From positions 310,001-374,000 of the forward strand of contig NZ_PGFI01000012.1 in assembly GCF_002797755.1 (NCBI RefSeq): a stretch of DNA of 64,000 bases, in the 5' to 3' direction. The stretch comes from Brevirhabdus pacifica (GTDB lineage: Bacteria; Pseudomonadota; Alphaproteobacteria; Rhodobacterales; Rhodobacteraceae). The translations under genes and the position numbers were made by a program. Of this stretch, positions 33,787-42,878 are shown one piece after another. Position 1 is the stretch's first letter. Each line of letters begins with the position of its first letter. The notes beneath the pieces are model-generated. The model saw nothing but the letters and a program-made list of their open reading frames with translations, did not search any database and was not told the origin of the DNA.

Positions 33787-33949
33787 GCGATCCGGGGCGG
33801 GCGCCGGCGGCGCGCCCGCATCACTATTTCGCCCCCTGTTGGGCCTCATGGCCCGGCACGGGGGCATCTCGCCGCCTTCCCCCTCAACACAGCAGGCTCC
33901 AATGCGATCCGGCGAGGCCGAAAAGCCCCCCGCGGACGTTTCGCGGAAT

Positions 33950-33963
33950 TTGTGCCAGATCAA
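33950..33963 (+). promoter_or_regulatory. Candidate FNR/Crp-family site upstream of the stress protein gene
   Basis: TTGTG-CCAG-ATCAA matches the TTGAT-N4-ATCAA consensus at 8 of 10 positions. Its centre is 70 bases before the ATG at 34027, a plausible activating position. FnrL control of universal stress genes is common in this group. Visual match only. Confidence 0.35.
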
Positions 33964-34026
33964 TGAATGGCCCTCCGCCGCGCGGCATCCTGTCTTCATC
34001 AAGCATCCGACTGATGGAGATTCGAT

Positions 34027-34866
34027 ATGTCCTACCGCACGATCGTCACCCTGCTGAATGACCCCGAGGCCCCCACAGGCGCCCTCGAAGCCGCGATTGC
34101 CCTGGCCAGTGCCCAGGACGCCCACCTGGACGTGATCTGCCTTGGCATCGACCGCACGGACCCCGGCCTTTACTACGCGGGCTCCGAGGCCATCGCCATC
34201 GGCACCGCCCAGCGCGAGGCCCGCGCCAACGCCGCCCAGCTTGAAGAGCGGGTGACCGAGCGCCTGGCCCATGAGTCCCTGCCTTGGGAGGTCCAGATCG
34301 TCACCGTTCACGAGAACGGTCTTTACACTTCGCTGACCGACCGGATGCGCTATGCCGACATGGCGGTCATGCCCACCCCCTACACCCCGCAAAGCCGGGG
34401 CGAAGAGGCCACCGCGGTCGAGGCCGCCCTCTTCGGTGCCGATATCCCCATCGTCATCGTCCCCGAGGGTCTCGAAATGCCTCCGCGGTTCAGCCGGGTG
34501 ATGGTGGGTTGGGACGAAAGCGACCAGGCGCTTGCCGCCGTGCGCGCGGCCCTGCCCATCGTCACCTCGGCTGACGAGGTCGAGATCACCGTCATCGACC
34601 CGCCCCGCCGCGATGCCGATAGCCCCGACCCCGGCGGGCGCCTGGCACGGTTCATCGACCGTCACGGCGGCAACCCCGAGATCGCCGTGCTGGCCCGGTC
34701 CGAGCCCAACACCGCCAACATGCTCAACACGCGTGCCATCCAGGGCGGCTATGACCTGCTGGTGATCGGCGCCTACGGCCACTCCCGCCTGCGGGAGGCT
34801 TTCCTGGGCGGTGTAACCCGGGACATGCTGCGCGACGCCAAGGTGCCGGTCCTGCTGGCCCGCTGA
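34027..34866 (+). CDS. Universal stress protein with two UspA domains
   Basis: A 279-residue cytoplasmic protein of two tandem UspA domains. Domain 1 spans ~1-147 (YRTIVTLLND..., ending IVIVPEG); domain 2 spans ~153-279 (SRVMVGWDESDQALAAVRAAL, then LLVIGAYGHSRLREAFLGGVTRDMLRDAKVPVLLAR). The second domain keeps the ATP-binding GxxGHSxxxxxxxGG(V/S) pattern; the first does not show it clearly. Likely a stress or low-oxygen response protein. It stands alone after a 240-base gap following the fdh operon. Confidence 0.9.
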   Translation: MSYRTIVTLLNDPEAPTGALEAAIALASAQDAHLDVICLGIDRTDPGLYYAGSEAIAIGTAQREARANAAQLEERVTERLAHESLPWEVQIVTVHENGLYTSLTDRMRYADMAVMPTPYTPQSRGEEATAVEAALFGADIPIVIVPEGLEMPPRFSRVMVGWDESDQALAAVRAALPIVTSADEVEITVIDPPRRDADSPDPGGRLARFIDRHGGNPEIAVLARSEPNTANMLNTRAIQGGYDLLVIGAYGHSRLREAFLGGVTRDMLRDAKVPVLLAR

Positions 34867-34986
34867 GCACACGCGCACACGAACAGGTCCGTTCCCGGAC
34901 AGTCGGGATGCCATCAGCTCTCGGGAACGGATCTGACAGGGCCAGACGCGAAGCGCGGCAAGATCGCGCGTCGCAGGGATCCTGTC

Positions 34987-35018
34987 ACCAGGCCTCGCCA
35001 GCAATGGCGGGGCCTGGT
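34987..35018. terminator. Bidirectional hairpin between convergent usp and pxpA
   Basis: A 13-base-pair stem (ACCAGGCC-T-CGCC, loop AGCAAT, complement with one G-T) ends four bases from the pxpA stop. It lacks a clear T-run but is placed for both converging transcripts. A second inverted repeat (TCCGTTCCCG at 34888-34897 and its complement at 34922-34931) lies just upstream. Confidence 0.55.
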
Positions 35019-35022
35019 CGTA

Positions 35023-35790
35023 TCAGAGGCCGATGCGATCCAGCGGCAGCAACTCGTGCCCGGCTGCCAGAAGCGCCTGACGGACCAGCCGCGCCGTCTC
35101 GACCGCGCCCGGCCCGTCGCCATGCACGCAGATACTGTGGAACGGGGTCGCGATGACCTCGCCCTCGCGGGTCACAAGGCCGCCGGCCTCGACCATGGAG
35201 AGCACGTGGTCGCGGGCAGCCTCGGGGCTGTGCAGCACCGCGCCCGGCTGCGAACGCGGGCTGAGCTGGCCGTCGCTCTCGTAGCTGCGGTCGGCAAAAA
35301 CCTCGAGCGCCACGCGCAGCCCCGCCGCGGCCCCGGCCTGGGCAAGCGCGCTTTCGGCCGGTGCCAGCAGGATCAGCGAGGGGTCCAGCCGCGCCACCGC
35401 CCGCGCCAGCACGTCGGCCATCGCCCGGTCGGCGCAGGCCATGTTGTTCATCGCACCGTGCGGCTTGACGTGGCGGATCGGCCAGCCCGCCGCCTGCCCC
35501 ATCGCCGCCAGCGCCCCGACCTGGTAATGCACCAGCGCCTCAAGCTCCTCCTCGGGCAGGTGCATGGGGCGGCGGCCGAAACCGTTCAGGTCGGCAAACC
35601 CCGGGTGCGCCCCGATAGAGACGCCGGCGTCGCGCGCGGCCCCCACCGCGCGCCGCATCACCATAGGATCGCCCGCGTGCAGGCCGCAGGCCAGGTTGGC
35701 ACTGTCGATGATCCCCAGCAAAGCCTCGTCGCTGCCCATCACCCAGGGACCGAAGCTTTCGCCCATGTCGGCGTTGAGGTTCAGCTGCAT
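35023..35790 (-). CDS. pxpA: 5-oxoprolinase subunit A (LamB/YcsF family)
   Basis: Component of the prokaryotic 5-oxoprolinase PxpABC, which cleaves 5-oxoproline to glutamate with ATP. The 255-residue protein begins with the family signature MQLNLNADMGESFGPW, followed by ANLACGLHAGDP, IGAHPGFADLNGFGRR and HVKPHGAMNNMA. The ATG at 35788-35790 is chosen because the frame upstream is only coding for pxpC in another phase. Order pxpB-pxpC-pxpA on the minus strand, four bases after pxpC. Confidence 0.94.
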   Translation of the reverse strand: MQLNLNADMGESFGPWVMGSDEALLGIIDSANLACGLHAGDPMVMRRAVGAARDAGVSIGAHPGFADLNGFGRRPMHLPEEELEALVHYQVGALAAMGQAAGWPIRHVKPHGAMNNMACADRAMADVLARAVARLDPSLILLAPAESALAQAGAAAGLRVALEVFADRSYESDGQLSPRSQPGAVLHSPEAARDHVLSMVEAGGLVTREGEVIATPFHSICVHGDGPGAVETARLVRQALLAAGHELLPLDRIGL

Positions 35791-35794
35791 GCTC

Positions 35795-36898
35795 TTACCC
35801 TTCCTGCGGGGATGGCGTTTCCAGGTGGCCGGGGAAATGGTCGGTCCGGCTGACATCAATGATGCCGCTGATCAGGTTGGCCTCGTAAAGGGTGCGCAGG
35901 TCAAGCCGCCCCTCCGGCAGGGCCGGGCCGACGGCCACGGTCTGCGCCGCGATCCGGGCCAGGCTTTCGCGGTGGGTGCGGGCGATAGCCTCGGCCTCGT
36001 CCCGGGTGACGGCGGCAAAGCGTAGGCGGTCCCCCGGCACCATCCGCCCCAGCCGGGACAGATCGGCGCTGATCACCGTCGCGATCTTGGCATAGCCGCC
36101 GGTGGTCTGGGCGTCCGACAGCAGCACGATGGGCTGTCCGTTGCCCGGCACCTGGATCGCCCCCGGCGCTATGCCGTCCGAGATGATATCGGCGCCGCAT
36201 TCGGGGCGATGTTCCAGCGCGGGCCCCTCCAGGCGCATGCCCATCCGGTCGGTCATCGGCGTGACCGTGTAATCGGCGCCCTGCAGGCAGGCATGGGCGG
36301 CCTGGGTGAAGTGGGCGTCCTGGGGGCCGGGCACGACCCGGATCGGGCCGCTTGCCGGAGCGGGCGGCGCGGCGAAGGTCAGATCCTCGGCCCCGGCGGC
36401 CGGACCCGGGCTGCCGACCCTCAGCCGATCGCCCTTGCGCAGGACCCGCCCCTCCAGGCCGCCGAAGCCCGCTTTGAGGAAGGTCGAGCGGCTTTCCAGC
36501 ACGCGCGGCACCTCGATCCCGCCGGCGATACCAAGCAGCGCCGTTCCCCCGCCCAGGGGCGGATCAAGCCGCAGCACCTCACCCTCGGCGAGGGTGGTGG
36601 CGGTCCAGGGGCGCAGCAGGCGCAGAACCTCCTCGTCACTCTCGCGCGTGACACGGCCCTGGAGGTTGCCGCCGGTCGCGACCCGCACCTTGCCGCCGCG
36701 CACCCGCAGCGCCGGGGCCACCAGAGCCAACTCCAGCGCCTCGGTCCCCTCGGGGTTGCCCAGCAGCGCGTTCAACAGAAAGAGGCTGTCACGGTCCAGC
36801 ACGCCGCCACGGGGCACGCCCTGGGCGCGCCCGCCGCGAAAGCCGGTATCCTGGACCATGGTGCGTGGTCCGGGGCTGAGGATCTCGATCTCAGGCAT
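35795..36898 (-). CDS. pxpC: 5-oxoprolinase subunit C (biotin-dependent carboxyltransferase-like, KipA type)
   Basis: A 367-residue cyclophilin-like/carboxyltransferase-domain-2 protein, partner of PxpB. Motifs: ILSPGPRTMVQDTGFRGGRAQGVPRGG at the start, VVPGPQDAHF in the middle, DGIAPGAIQVPGNGQPIVLLSDAQTTGGYAKIATV near the end. The start ATG at 36896-36898 overlaps the end of pxpB by eight bases; the open frame upstream is antisense noise. Confidence 0.93.
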   Translation of the reverse strand: MPEIEILSPGPRTMVQDTGFRGGRAQGVPRGGVLDRDSLFLLNALLGNPEGTEALELALVAPALRVRGGKVRVATGGNLQGRVTRESDEEVLRLLRPWTATTLAEGEVLRLDPPLGGGTALLGIAGGIEVPRVLESRSTFLKAGFGGLEGRVLRKGDRLRVGSPGPAAGAEDLTFAAPPAPASGPIRVVPGPQDAHFTQAAHACLQGADYTVTPMTDRMGMRLEGPALEHRPECGADIISDGIAPGAIQVPGNGQPIVLLSDAQTTGGYAKIATVISADLSRLGRMVPGDRLRFAAVTRDEAEAIARTHRESLARIAAQTVAVGPALPEGRLDLRTLYEANLISGIIDVSRTDHFPGHLETPSPQEG

Positions 36899-37643
36899 GG
36901 GGCTGTCCATCCGTGCGAAATTCATCCGGGTCGAGTTCGCCCGCCCGGGCGCGTTCTGCCAACGCATCGAAAGCGGCCCGATCGACGGGTCGCAGGTGCA
37001 CAAGGTCGCCACTGGCCAGCAGCGCCGGGCGCGCCCACGCGATGTCGAATAGAGGCACCGGGCAGCGGCCCAGTATGTGCCAGCCGCCGGGGCTTTCCCA
37101 AGGGTAGATCACGCATTGGCGGTTGGCGATGGCGACGGAGCCGGCGGGCACGCGGGCACGCGGCTCGGTCCGGCGCGGCAGACCCAGCTCGGGCGCGAGG
37201 TCGCCCATGAACGGCAGCCCCGGCAGGAACCCGAGGGCGTGGACGGAAAGAGGCGCGGCGGTCATGCCGTCGATCAACGCCTCGCGGCTGATGCCGAGGG
37301 TCGCGGGAAGCTCGGCCAGGTCGGGGGCGACCTCTTCGTCGAAAAGGCAGGGCAGCGACCAGGCACGGCCCGCCCCACCCTCGCCCGCATCCGTGTCCTT
37401 CAGAAGCGGGTGCACGAGGCCGAGCAGCGCCTCCTGCCCCGTCAGCAGCGGATCGTAGTAGAGGGTGACCGACCGGAAGGCGCCCGCCACTTCCTCAAGG
37501 CCCGGCAGCTGGCCGGAGGTGCGGGCGTGGTCCAGCGCCTCGCAGGCCCGGGCCACCAGCGCCGAGGCGGCCGCGCCCGGACCGGGCGCCAGTTCCAATG
37601 TCAAAGCGGTGTCGCCCAGGGGGCGGATCGAGAGGATATCCAC
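36891..37643 (-). CDS. pxpB: 5-oxoprolinase subunit B (KipI type)
   Basis: A 250-residue carboxyltransferase-domain-1 protein. Family motifs: IRPLGDTALTLEL at the N-terminus, LPGLEEVAGAFRSVTLYYDPLL, HALGFLPGLPFMGDLAPELGLPRRTEPRARVPAGSVAIANRQCVIYPWESPGGWHILGR (quoted in parts; residues ~128-195). The start is a GTG at 37641-37643. First gene of pxpBCA. Confidence 0.93.
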   Translation of the reverse strand: MDILSIRPLGDTALTLELAPGPGAAASALVARACEALDHARTSGQLPGLEEVAGAFRSVTLYYDPLLTGQEALLGLVHPLLKDTDAGEGGAGRAWSLPCLFDEEVAPDLAELPATLGISREALIDGMTAAPLSVHALGFLPGLPFMGDLAPELGLPRRTEPRARVPAGSVAIANRQCVIYPWESPGGWHILGRCPVPLFDIAWARPALLASGDLVHLRPVDRAAFDALAERARAGELDPDEFRTDGQPHA

Positions 37644-37800
37644 GGCAGCTTTCCCGACAAGGTTCCCCCCATCGCATAGCCTCTGGTCATCCGGATTGCC
37701 AGCGCCCGGGGCCGCGTGGATCGGCCCCGTGTCTGGAGGGGAATTGTGGAACAGAAGACGGGCCGGCCCGGTCCGGCGCTACGAAGACCCAGGCGTCGGC

Positions 37801-37986
37801 CTAGTGCAGACGGCCGCCGCTATCCTCGCCCTCATCAGGCTCAGGCAGATCCTCGTTCTCCTCGCGCTGGGAGGGCACGGCGTAGGAGCCGTTGAACCAG
37901 CGCGCGAGGTCCAGATCCGCGCAGCGGCGGGAGCAGAAGGGGCGATACTTGGGATCGGTCTCGGCGTGACAGATCGGGCAGCTCAT
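37801..37986 (-). CDS. yacG: Small zinc protein YacG (DNA gyrase inhibitor family)
   Basis: A 61-residue protein with the YacG zinc finger: CPICH at the N-terminus and CSRRC 13 residues later (Cys3, Cys6, Cys18 and Cys22), followed by DLARWFNGSYAVP. The acidic C-terminus is likely disordered. E. coli YacG binds GyrB and inhibits gyrase. The start ATG at 37984-37986 overlaps the RNase gene stop as ATGA and places the Cys pair normally. Last gene of the housekeeping chain. Confidence 0.92.
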   Translation of the reverse strand: MSCPICHAETDPKYRPFCSRRCADLDLARWFNGSYAVPSQREENEDLPEPDEGEDSGGRLH

Positions 37987-39095
37987 CCGACAATCTCCAT
38001 CGGGACGGGACAACGCTCGCGCTTGCGCTGCAATTCAAAATGGCCCAGCGGGGTCCAGCCGACAAGGGCCGTCTCGACCGGGTCGGCGCGGAAGGCGGCG
38101 CGCAGGCATTGTTCGATCTGGCGGCGGTCCTTCTTGGGGGACGGCGCGAAATCGATCGTGATCTGACCCGAAAGACCCCGCAGGCGCAGCGCCTTCGGCA
38201 AGGCTCGGGCCGCGGCCATGTTGGCCTTCAGCGCCGCCGCCGGAGAGGTGTCGCCGCCGGTGTTTACGTCGACGGCGATCAGCGCGCGGGTCGGCTCGAC
38301 ATAGATCGAGGCGCCGCCGGACAGGCGCAGGTGATCGGCGCCGTCGATGGCCAGCGCGTCCAGCACGCCGTGCAGCTCGAACCCGCCCTCCTGCTCGACC
38401 ACCTGATCGGGAAGCGGGTCGGCCCAGTCGCGCCAGGCCAGGTGATGGGCGTCGGGCGCATCCAGCAGCAACTCGGCCTCGGGGCCTTCGGCATCGCCGG
38501 AGACGGCCAGCGCCAGGCGCACGGTCTCGTCGATGTCGAGGGCGATCTCCTCCTCGGTGGCGTGGGCGGCGGCACTGCGCAGAATGAGGCCCAGCCGCGC
38601 GGTCAGCGCGCCCTCGCCAGCCTCGGCATCCGTATCGGCCTGCTCACCGGGGCCAAGATCCTCCTCGACGGCGGCGACCACCTCATGGGCAATAAGCAGC
38701 AACCGGTCGCGCAGTTCCTCGTCACGGATGGAACGGGCGACGTTGATGCCGGGCTTGCCGGGGGTGACGATGACATTGCGGCTTTTGAAGATGGGCAGCG
38801 GCGCGACCGGCGCGGCCTTGCCCGGCTCGGCATAGCCGGTGACCTGCACCAGAAGGGCATCCCCCGGGCGCAGACCCTTGGTCTGGCGCAGGAAAGCGGT
38901 GCCGCCGGGGATGCGGACGATCATGCTGCCCTGTCCCTTCAGGGGACGGTCGAGGATGCCGCGAAACACCGCGCCGGGCGCGGGCGGGGCGTCGGCGGGC
39001 GGATCGATCAGGAAATCCTCAAGCCGACCGTCGACCATCAGGGCGGCAGCGGCGCGCCCTTCCAGGCGGTCCAGGATGACGACGCGTCCCTTCAT
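37983..39095 (-). CDS. Ribonuclease E/G family protein, short form
   Basis: A 370-residue RNase G/E-like protein. The catalytic Mg-binding aspartates are in [10 protein letters not shown] and [14 protein letters not shown], matching the DNase I-like subdomain of RNase E. The C-terminal CxxC zinc-link seen in RNase E (CPxC) is present only as a single CPVP. The N-terminal S1 RNA-binding domain is not recognisable, and about 90 residues of a variable acidic insert ([18 protein letters not shown]) are present. This short form is usual in Rhodobacteraceae next to maf and yacG. Starts at the ATG overlapping the maf stop. Confidence 0.88.
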   Translation of the reverse strand: MKGRVVILDRLEGRAAAALMVDGRLEDFLIDPPADAPPAPGAVFRGILDRPLKGQGSMIVRIPGGTAFLRQTKGLRPGDALLVQVTGYAEPGKAAPVAPLPIFKSRNVIVTPGKPGINVARSIRDEELRDRLLLIAHEVVAAVEEDLGPGEQADTDAEAGEGALTARLGLILRSAAAHATEEEIALDIDETVRLALAVSGDAEGPEAELLLDAPDAHHLAWRDWADPLPDQVVEQEGGFELHGVLDALAIDGADHLRLSGGASIYVEPTRALIAVDVNTGGDTSPAAALKANMAAARALPKALRLRGLSGQITIDFAPSPKKDRRQIEQCLRAAFRADPVETALVGWTPLGHFELQRKRERCPVPMEIVG

Positions 39096-39682
39096 GGGGC
39101 CTCCGGCTGGGTTTGGGGTCGGGGAAGGTAGCCGGCGGCGCGCAAAAGCCCCGCGGTCTCGGCCAGCGGCAGACCGACGACACCGGTAAACGAGCCGCTG
39201 ATCCACGGGATCAGCGCACCCGCCGGGCCCTGGATGCCATAGGCACCGGCCTTGCCCTGCCAGTCGCCGGTGGCGAGGTAGGCATTCAGTTCTTCGTCGG
39301 AAAGGCGTTTCATGCGGACGGTGGTAACGACATCGGCCTGCCACATCCGCGTGCCCCACCTCAGGGCGACCGCGGTGATGACCTTGTGCCGGCGCCCCGA
39401 GAGGGCCAGCAGAAACTCTGCCGCCTCGCCGGCCGTGGCAGGTTTGCCCAGGATCCGGCGGCCGAGGGCCACGGTGGTGTCGGCGCAAAGCATCAGCTCG
39501 TCGTCGGCAAGGGTGCCGGCGGCGGCCTTCTCGGCGGCCATGCGCGCGCAATAGGGGCGCGGCAGCTCGGCGCGGTGGGGCGTCTCGTCGATGTCGGGCG
39601 GGCGGACGGCATCGGGTGTGATGCCGATCTGCGCCAACAATTCAAGCCGGCGCGGACTGCCCGAGCCGAGAACCAGTTTCAC
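39092..39682 (-). CDS. maf: Maf-type nucleoside triphosphate pyrophosphatase
   Basis: House-cleaning enzyme that hydrolyses modified or non-canonical nucleoside triphosphates. The 196-residue protein opens with [18 protein letters not shown], continues with the metal/substrate motif [17 protein letters not shown] and [10 protein letters not shown], and ends with [31 protein letters not shown]. Five bases after infA, ATGA overlap with the RNase gene. Confidence 0.94.
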   Translation of the reverse strand: MKLVLGSGSPRRLELLAQIGITPDAVRPPDIDETPHRAELPRPYCARMAAEKAAAGTLADDELMLCADTTVALGRRILGKPATAGEAAEFLLALSGRRHKVITAVALRWGTRMWQADVVTTVRMKRLSDEELNAYLATGDWQGKAGAYGIQGPAGALIPWISGSFTGVVGLPLAETAGLLRAAGYLPRPQTQPEAP

Positions 39683-39687
39683 GGCGC

Positions 39688-39906
39688 TTACTTGAAACGG
39701 TAGTTGATACGACCCTTGGTCAGGTCATAGGGGGTCATCTCGACCTGCACCTTGTCGCCGGCAAGAACACGGATACGGTTCTTGCGCATCTTTCCTGCCG
39801 TGTGCGCGATGATCTCATGGCCGTTCTCAAGCTCGACCCGGAATGTCGCGTTCGGCAGGAGTTCCTTCACGACGCCGGGAAATTCGAGCAGTTCTTCCTT
39901 GGCCAT
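39688..39906 (-). CDS. infA: Translation initiation factor IF-1
   Basis: A 72-residue S1-fold protein that binds the ribosomal A site during initiation. The sequence [20 protein letters not shown]...[31 protein letters not shown] type is full length for IF-1 (quoted only in parts). The ATG at 39904-39906 is chosen over an upstream in-frame ATG, because AGGAG lies six bases before it and the product has the standard N-terminus. Confidence 0.97.
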   Translation of the reverse strand: MAKEELLEFPGVVKELLPNATFRVELENGHEIIAHTAGKMRKNRIRVLAGDKVQVEMTPYDLTKGRINYRFK

Positions 39907-40017
39907 GGTCACTCCTGTTTTGCATCCCAAAGTCGGGACGTGCACTAAATGCGCTCAATGAGCGATCTTTTCAAGGCTGGATCGTCGGAATGCCAATTTT
40001 GTTTGCGTTCCGGCAAA

Positions 40018-40037
40018 GGGGCGCCGTCGGCGGCCCC
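40018..40037 (-). terminator. Weak terminator-like hairpin between the phosphatase gene and infA
   Basis: GGGGC-CGCCGACGGC-GCCCC on the minus strand followed by TTT. The stem is interrupted and the T-run short. It would separate the hisD-UPF0262-phosphatase transcript from infA, whose promoter should lie in 39907-40017. Confidence 0.35.
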
Positions 40038-40081
40038 AAAGGACCGGCCCCGCCCTGCCCCCATGACCCGCGTGACCCGCG

Positions 40082-40606
40082 TCACTGCCCCGGGCGGTCC
40101 TTGGCGCCCGCGCCGGGCCGGGCCGAAGGCTTGGCGGCTCCTGCCGGTCCCGCCGCGCGGTCCGGGGGGCCGAAGCGGGTCAGGATACGTTCGCGGATCT
40201 GGTCGCGTGTCTGGCGATAGGCGTCCAGCTTCTCGTCGCGCCGGGTGCCCAGGCCCGTGGGGTCCAGCACCGGCCAGTATTCCACCTCCAGGTGGCAATA
40301 GCGCGTCATCTCCAGCGCCAGGCGCTGGCTGGCCGGGGAGAGCGCGACGATCAGCTCGAATCCCGACAGGTCATCGCCCCACTGCTGCATCTCGTCGAAA
40401 CTGCGCGAGCGGTGACGCTCCAGCTCGACCCCGATCTCACGACAGACCGCGACCGAGAAGCCGTCGACCTCCATCTCGCTGTGCACGCCGGCGGACTGGA
40501 CGTAGGATTCGCGGCCGAAGAATTCCTTCATCATCCCCTCCGCCATCGGCGAGCGCACCGCGTTCTGGTCGCAGCAGAAGAGAACCGATGAGGGAAGCCG
40601 CGCCAT
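40082..40606 (-). CDS. Low-molecular-weight protein tyrosine phosphatase family protein
   Basis: A 174-residue protein with the LMW-PTP active-site loop CxxxxxR: Cys12 to Arg18 in CCDQNAVRSP. The C-terminal DP motif is represented by VLDPTGLG. It may act as a tyrosine phosphatase or as an arsenate reductase-like enzyme; no arsenic genes are nearby, so the former is favoured. The last ~25 residues (GPAGAAKPSARPGAG) are low-complexity. Directly follows UPF0262. Confidence 0.88.
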   Translation of the reverse strand: MARLPSSVLFCCDQNAVRSPMAEGMMKEFFGRESYVQSAGVHSEMEVDGFSVAVCREIGVELERHRSRSFDEMQQWGDDLSGFELIVALSPASQRLALEMTRYCHLEVEYWPVLDPTGLGTRRDEKLDAYRQTRDQIRERILTRFGPPDRAAGPAGAAKPSARPGAGAKDRPGQ

Positions 40607-40607
40607 C

Positions 40608-41090
40608 CTATCCGCCGAAATGAAGGACGCAAATCAGGGTGAACAGCCGGCGCGAGGTGTCCGTGTCGACCTCGGCCTTGCCTTCCAGCCGCTCCTGGAG
40701 GATGCGCGCGCCCTCGTTGTGGATGCCGCGGCGGGCCATGTCGATGGTCTCGATCTGGTTGGTCGGCAGCTTCTTGACCGCATCGAAATAGCTTTGGCAG
40801 ATCTGGAAATAATCCTTCACGACCTGGCGGAAGGGCCCCAGCGACAGGTGAAACTCGGCCGCCTTGCTCTCGTCTTCGGTTTGCAGGTCGAAGACCAGAC
40901 GGCGGTCGCGGATCGCAAGATTCAGCCGGTATGGACCGGGCGGGGCCTCGCGCCCCTCGCGACCGGGCAGGCTGAAGCGGTTGGCCTCCAGCAGATCGAA
41001 GATGGCGACGCGCCGCTCCTGCTCGATCTCGGGGGTGGGGGCCGGCAGGTTGCTGTCGTCGATCTCGACATGGATCAGGCGATCGGTCAT
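40608..41090 (-). CDS. UPF0262 family protein
   Basis: A 160-residue conserved alphaproteobacterial protein of unknown function (LIHVEIDDSNLPAPTPEIEQERRVAIFDLLEAN at the start, LSLGPFRQVVKDYFQICQSYFDAVK, IDMARRGIHNEGARIL). Always found near hisD in this group. Overlaps hisD by ATGA and is one base from the phosphatase start. No signal or membrane segment. Confidence 0.92.
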   Translation of the reverse strand: MTDRLIHVEIDDSNLPAPTPEIEQERRVAIFDLLEANRFSLPGREGREAPPGPYRLNLAIRDRRLVFDLQTEDESKAAEFHLSLGPFRQVVKDYFQICQSYFDAVKKLPTNQIETIDMARRGIHNEGARILQERLEGKAEVDTDTSRRLFTLICVLHFGG

Positions 41091-42397
41091 TGCCCCGCCC
41101 CGTTCAGCCGATCAAGCCGCAGGCGCACCGACAGGCCGTGCGCCTCAAGGCTTTCCGAGCGCGCCAGCGTTTCGGCCGCCGGGCCGATCGCGCCCAGGGC
41201 TTCCGGCGACATCCGCGCCAGGGTGGTGCGCTTCATGAAGTCCAGCACCGACAGCCCCGACGAGAAGCGCGACGAGCGCGCGGTCGGCAGCACGTGGTTC
41301 GGGCCGCCGATGTAGTCGCCGATCGCCTCGGGCGTCCAGGCGCCGATGAAGATCGCGCCGGCATGGGTGATCCGGGCCGCCAGCGCATCGGCGTCGGCGA
41401 CGCAAAGCTCCAGGTGTTCGGGCGCGATGCGGTCCGAAAGCTCGGCCGCCTGGGCCAGGTCGCGCACGGTGATGACCGCGCCGTAATCGCGCCAGCTTGG
41501 GCCGGCGATGGCGCGCCGCTCCAGCGTCTCGAGCCGCGCCTCCACGGCGCGGGCGACGGCTTGGCCGAAAGCTTCGTCATCGGTGATCAGGATCGACTGG
41601 GCCGATTCGTCATGCTCGGCCTGGCTGAGCAGATCGGCGGCGATCCAATCGGGGTCGTTGTCTCGGTCGGCGATGACCAGGATCTCGGAGGGGCCGGCGA
41701 TCATGTCGATGCCCACCTTGCCGAAGACCCGGCGCTTGGCGGCGGCCACGAAGGCGTTGCCGGGGCCGGTGATCTTGTCGACGGGCCGCACGGTGGCCGT
41801 GCCATAGGCCAGCGCCGCGATCGCCTGTGCGCCGCCGATGCGATAGACCTCGTGCACGCCGGCCAGACGCGCCGCCAGAAGCACCAGCGGGTTCACCGCC
41901 CCGTCCGGCGTCGGCACCGTCACCACCAGACGCCCGACGCCCGCGACCTGGGCCGGGATCGCGTTCATAAGGACCGAGGACGGATAGGAAGCCAGCCCCC
42001 CCGGCACGTAGAGCCCCGCCGCCGAAACCGGCGACCAGCGCCAGCCCAGCGTCGCCCCCGCCTCGTCGGTCCAGCTTTCGTCGCGCGGAAGCTGGCGGTC
42101 GTGATAGGCGCGGATGCGCGCCGCGGCCAGCTCCAGCGCCGCGCGCTCGGCCGCGGGCACCTGGGCGCAATATGCGTCGATCTCGTCATCGGTGAAGGCC
42201 AGGGTATCGGGCGTCAGCTGAAGGCGGTCGAACTTGGCCGTCAGCTCGACCAGGGCCTCGTCGCCGCGCTGGCGCACGTCGGCGATGATCGCCGCGACCG
42301 TGTCGTCCACGTCCGGCGCATCCTCACGCTTGGAGCCGAGAAGAGCCTGGAAACGAGCCTCGAACCCCGGTTCGCGTGCATCGAGAAATTGGGGCAT
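41087..42397 (-). CDS. hisD: Histidinol dehydrogenase HisD
   Basis: Zn-dependent, NAD-linked oxidation of L-histidinol to L-histidine, the last two steps of histidine synthesis. The 436-residue length is normal. Motifs: GLYVPGGLASYPSSVLMNAIPAQVAGV, IDMIAGPSEILVIAD, the Zn/catalytic region LLSQAEHDESAQSILIT and RIAPEHLEL, and PTARSSRFSSGLSVLDFMKR. The start ATG at 42395-42397 gives the usual N-terminus (MPQFLDARE). Confidence 0.96.
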   Translation of the reverse strand: MPQFLDAREPGFEARFQALLGSKREDAPDVDDTVAAIIADVRQRGDEALVELTAKFDRLQLTPDTLAFTDDEIDAYCAQVPAAERAALELAAARIRAYHDRQLPRDESWTDEAGATLGWRWSPVSAAGLYVPGGLASYPSSVLMNAIPAQVAGVGRLVVTVPTPDGAVNPLVLLAARLAGVHEVYRIGGAQAIAALAYGTATVRPVDKITGPGNAFVAAAKRRVFGKVGIDMIAGPSEILVIADRDNDPDWIAADLLSQAEHDESAQSILITDDEAFGQAVARAVEARLETLERRAIAGPSWRDYGAVITVRDLAQAAELSDRIAPEHLELCVADADALAARITHAGAIFIGAWTPEAIGDYIGGPNHVLPTARSSRFSSGLSVLDFMKRTTLARMSPEALGAIGPAAETLARSESLEAHGLSVRLRLDRLNGAGQ

Positions 42398-42401
42398 GAA
42401 C

Positions 42402-42878
42402 TTATTCCGGGTGGCTTGGGGCGCGGCCGGAGGGGGCCGCATAGGGGCGCGTCACGTCGCGCAGCAGGACGGACAGGCATTCGACATCCAGCGCCAGCGC
42501 GCCGTCGCCGGCCAGGGTCAGGACGACGCGGCCCGCGCCATCCTCGCCCGGCTCGAACTCGACCGAGAGAACCGAAAGGATGACATCGCGGTCATGCGGG
42601 TCGACACCCTGGCTCGAAACCTTCAGCACGTCGCTGAAATGCAAAACGCTCTGGACCCGCTCGGCGGTGCGGCGGCGGCCGGCGCCCGGCCCCGCCTCCC
42701 AGCGGAACCGGTTGACGAGCAGTGCAAATTCGCGCCGCGACGCCCGCCAGGCGATTTCCGAGGCGGGAAAGACCGCGTCCTGAACCAGGGTCGAGATGAC
42801 CTTCAGATCCTCGGCATCCTCGGCGCCCAGTCGCAGGGGCGCCTCGTCGGCGTCCTCGAAACGTGCGTCCTCGCTCAT
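42402..42878 (-). CDS. DUF2948 family protein
   Basis: A 158-residue conserved alphaproteobacterial protein of unknown function, DUF2948 type ([76 protein letters not shown]). Soluble, no catalytic motif seen. The ATG at 42876-42878 overlaps the murA stop as ATGA. Its position between murA and hisD is conserved in Rhodobacteraceae. Confidence 0.9.
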   Translation of the reverse strand: MSEDARFEDADEAPLRLGAEDAEDLKVISTLVQDAVFPASEIAWRASRREFALLVNRFRWEAGPGAGRRRTAERVQSVLHFSDVLKVSSQGVDPHDRDVILSVLSVEFEPGEDGAGRVVLTLAGDGALALDVECLSVLLRDVTRPYAAPSGRAPSHPE

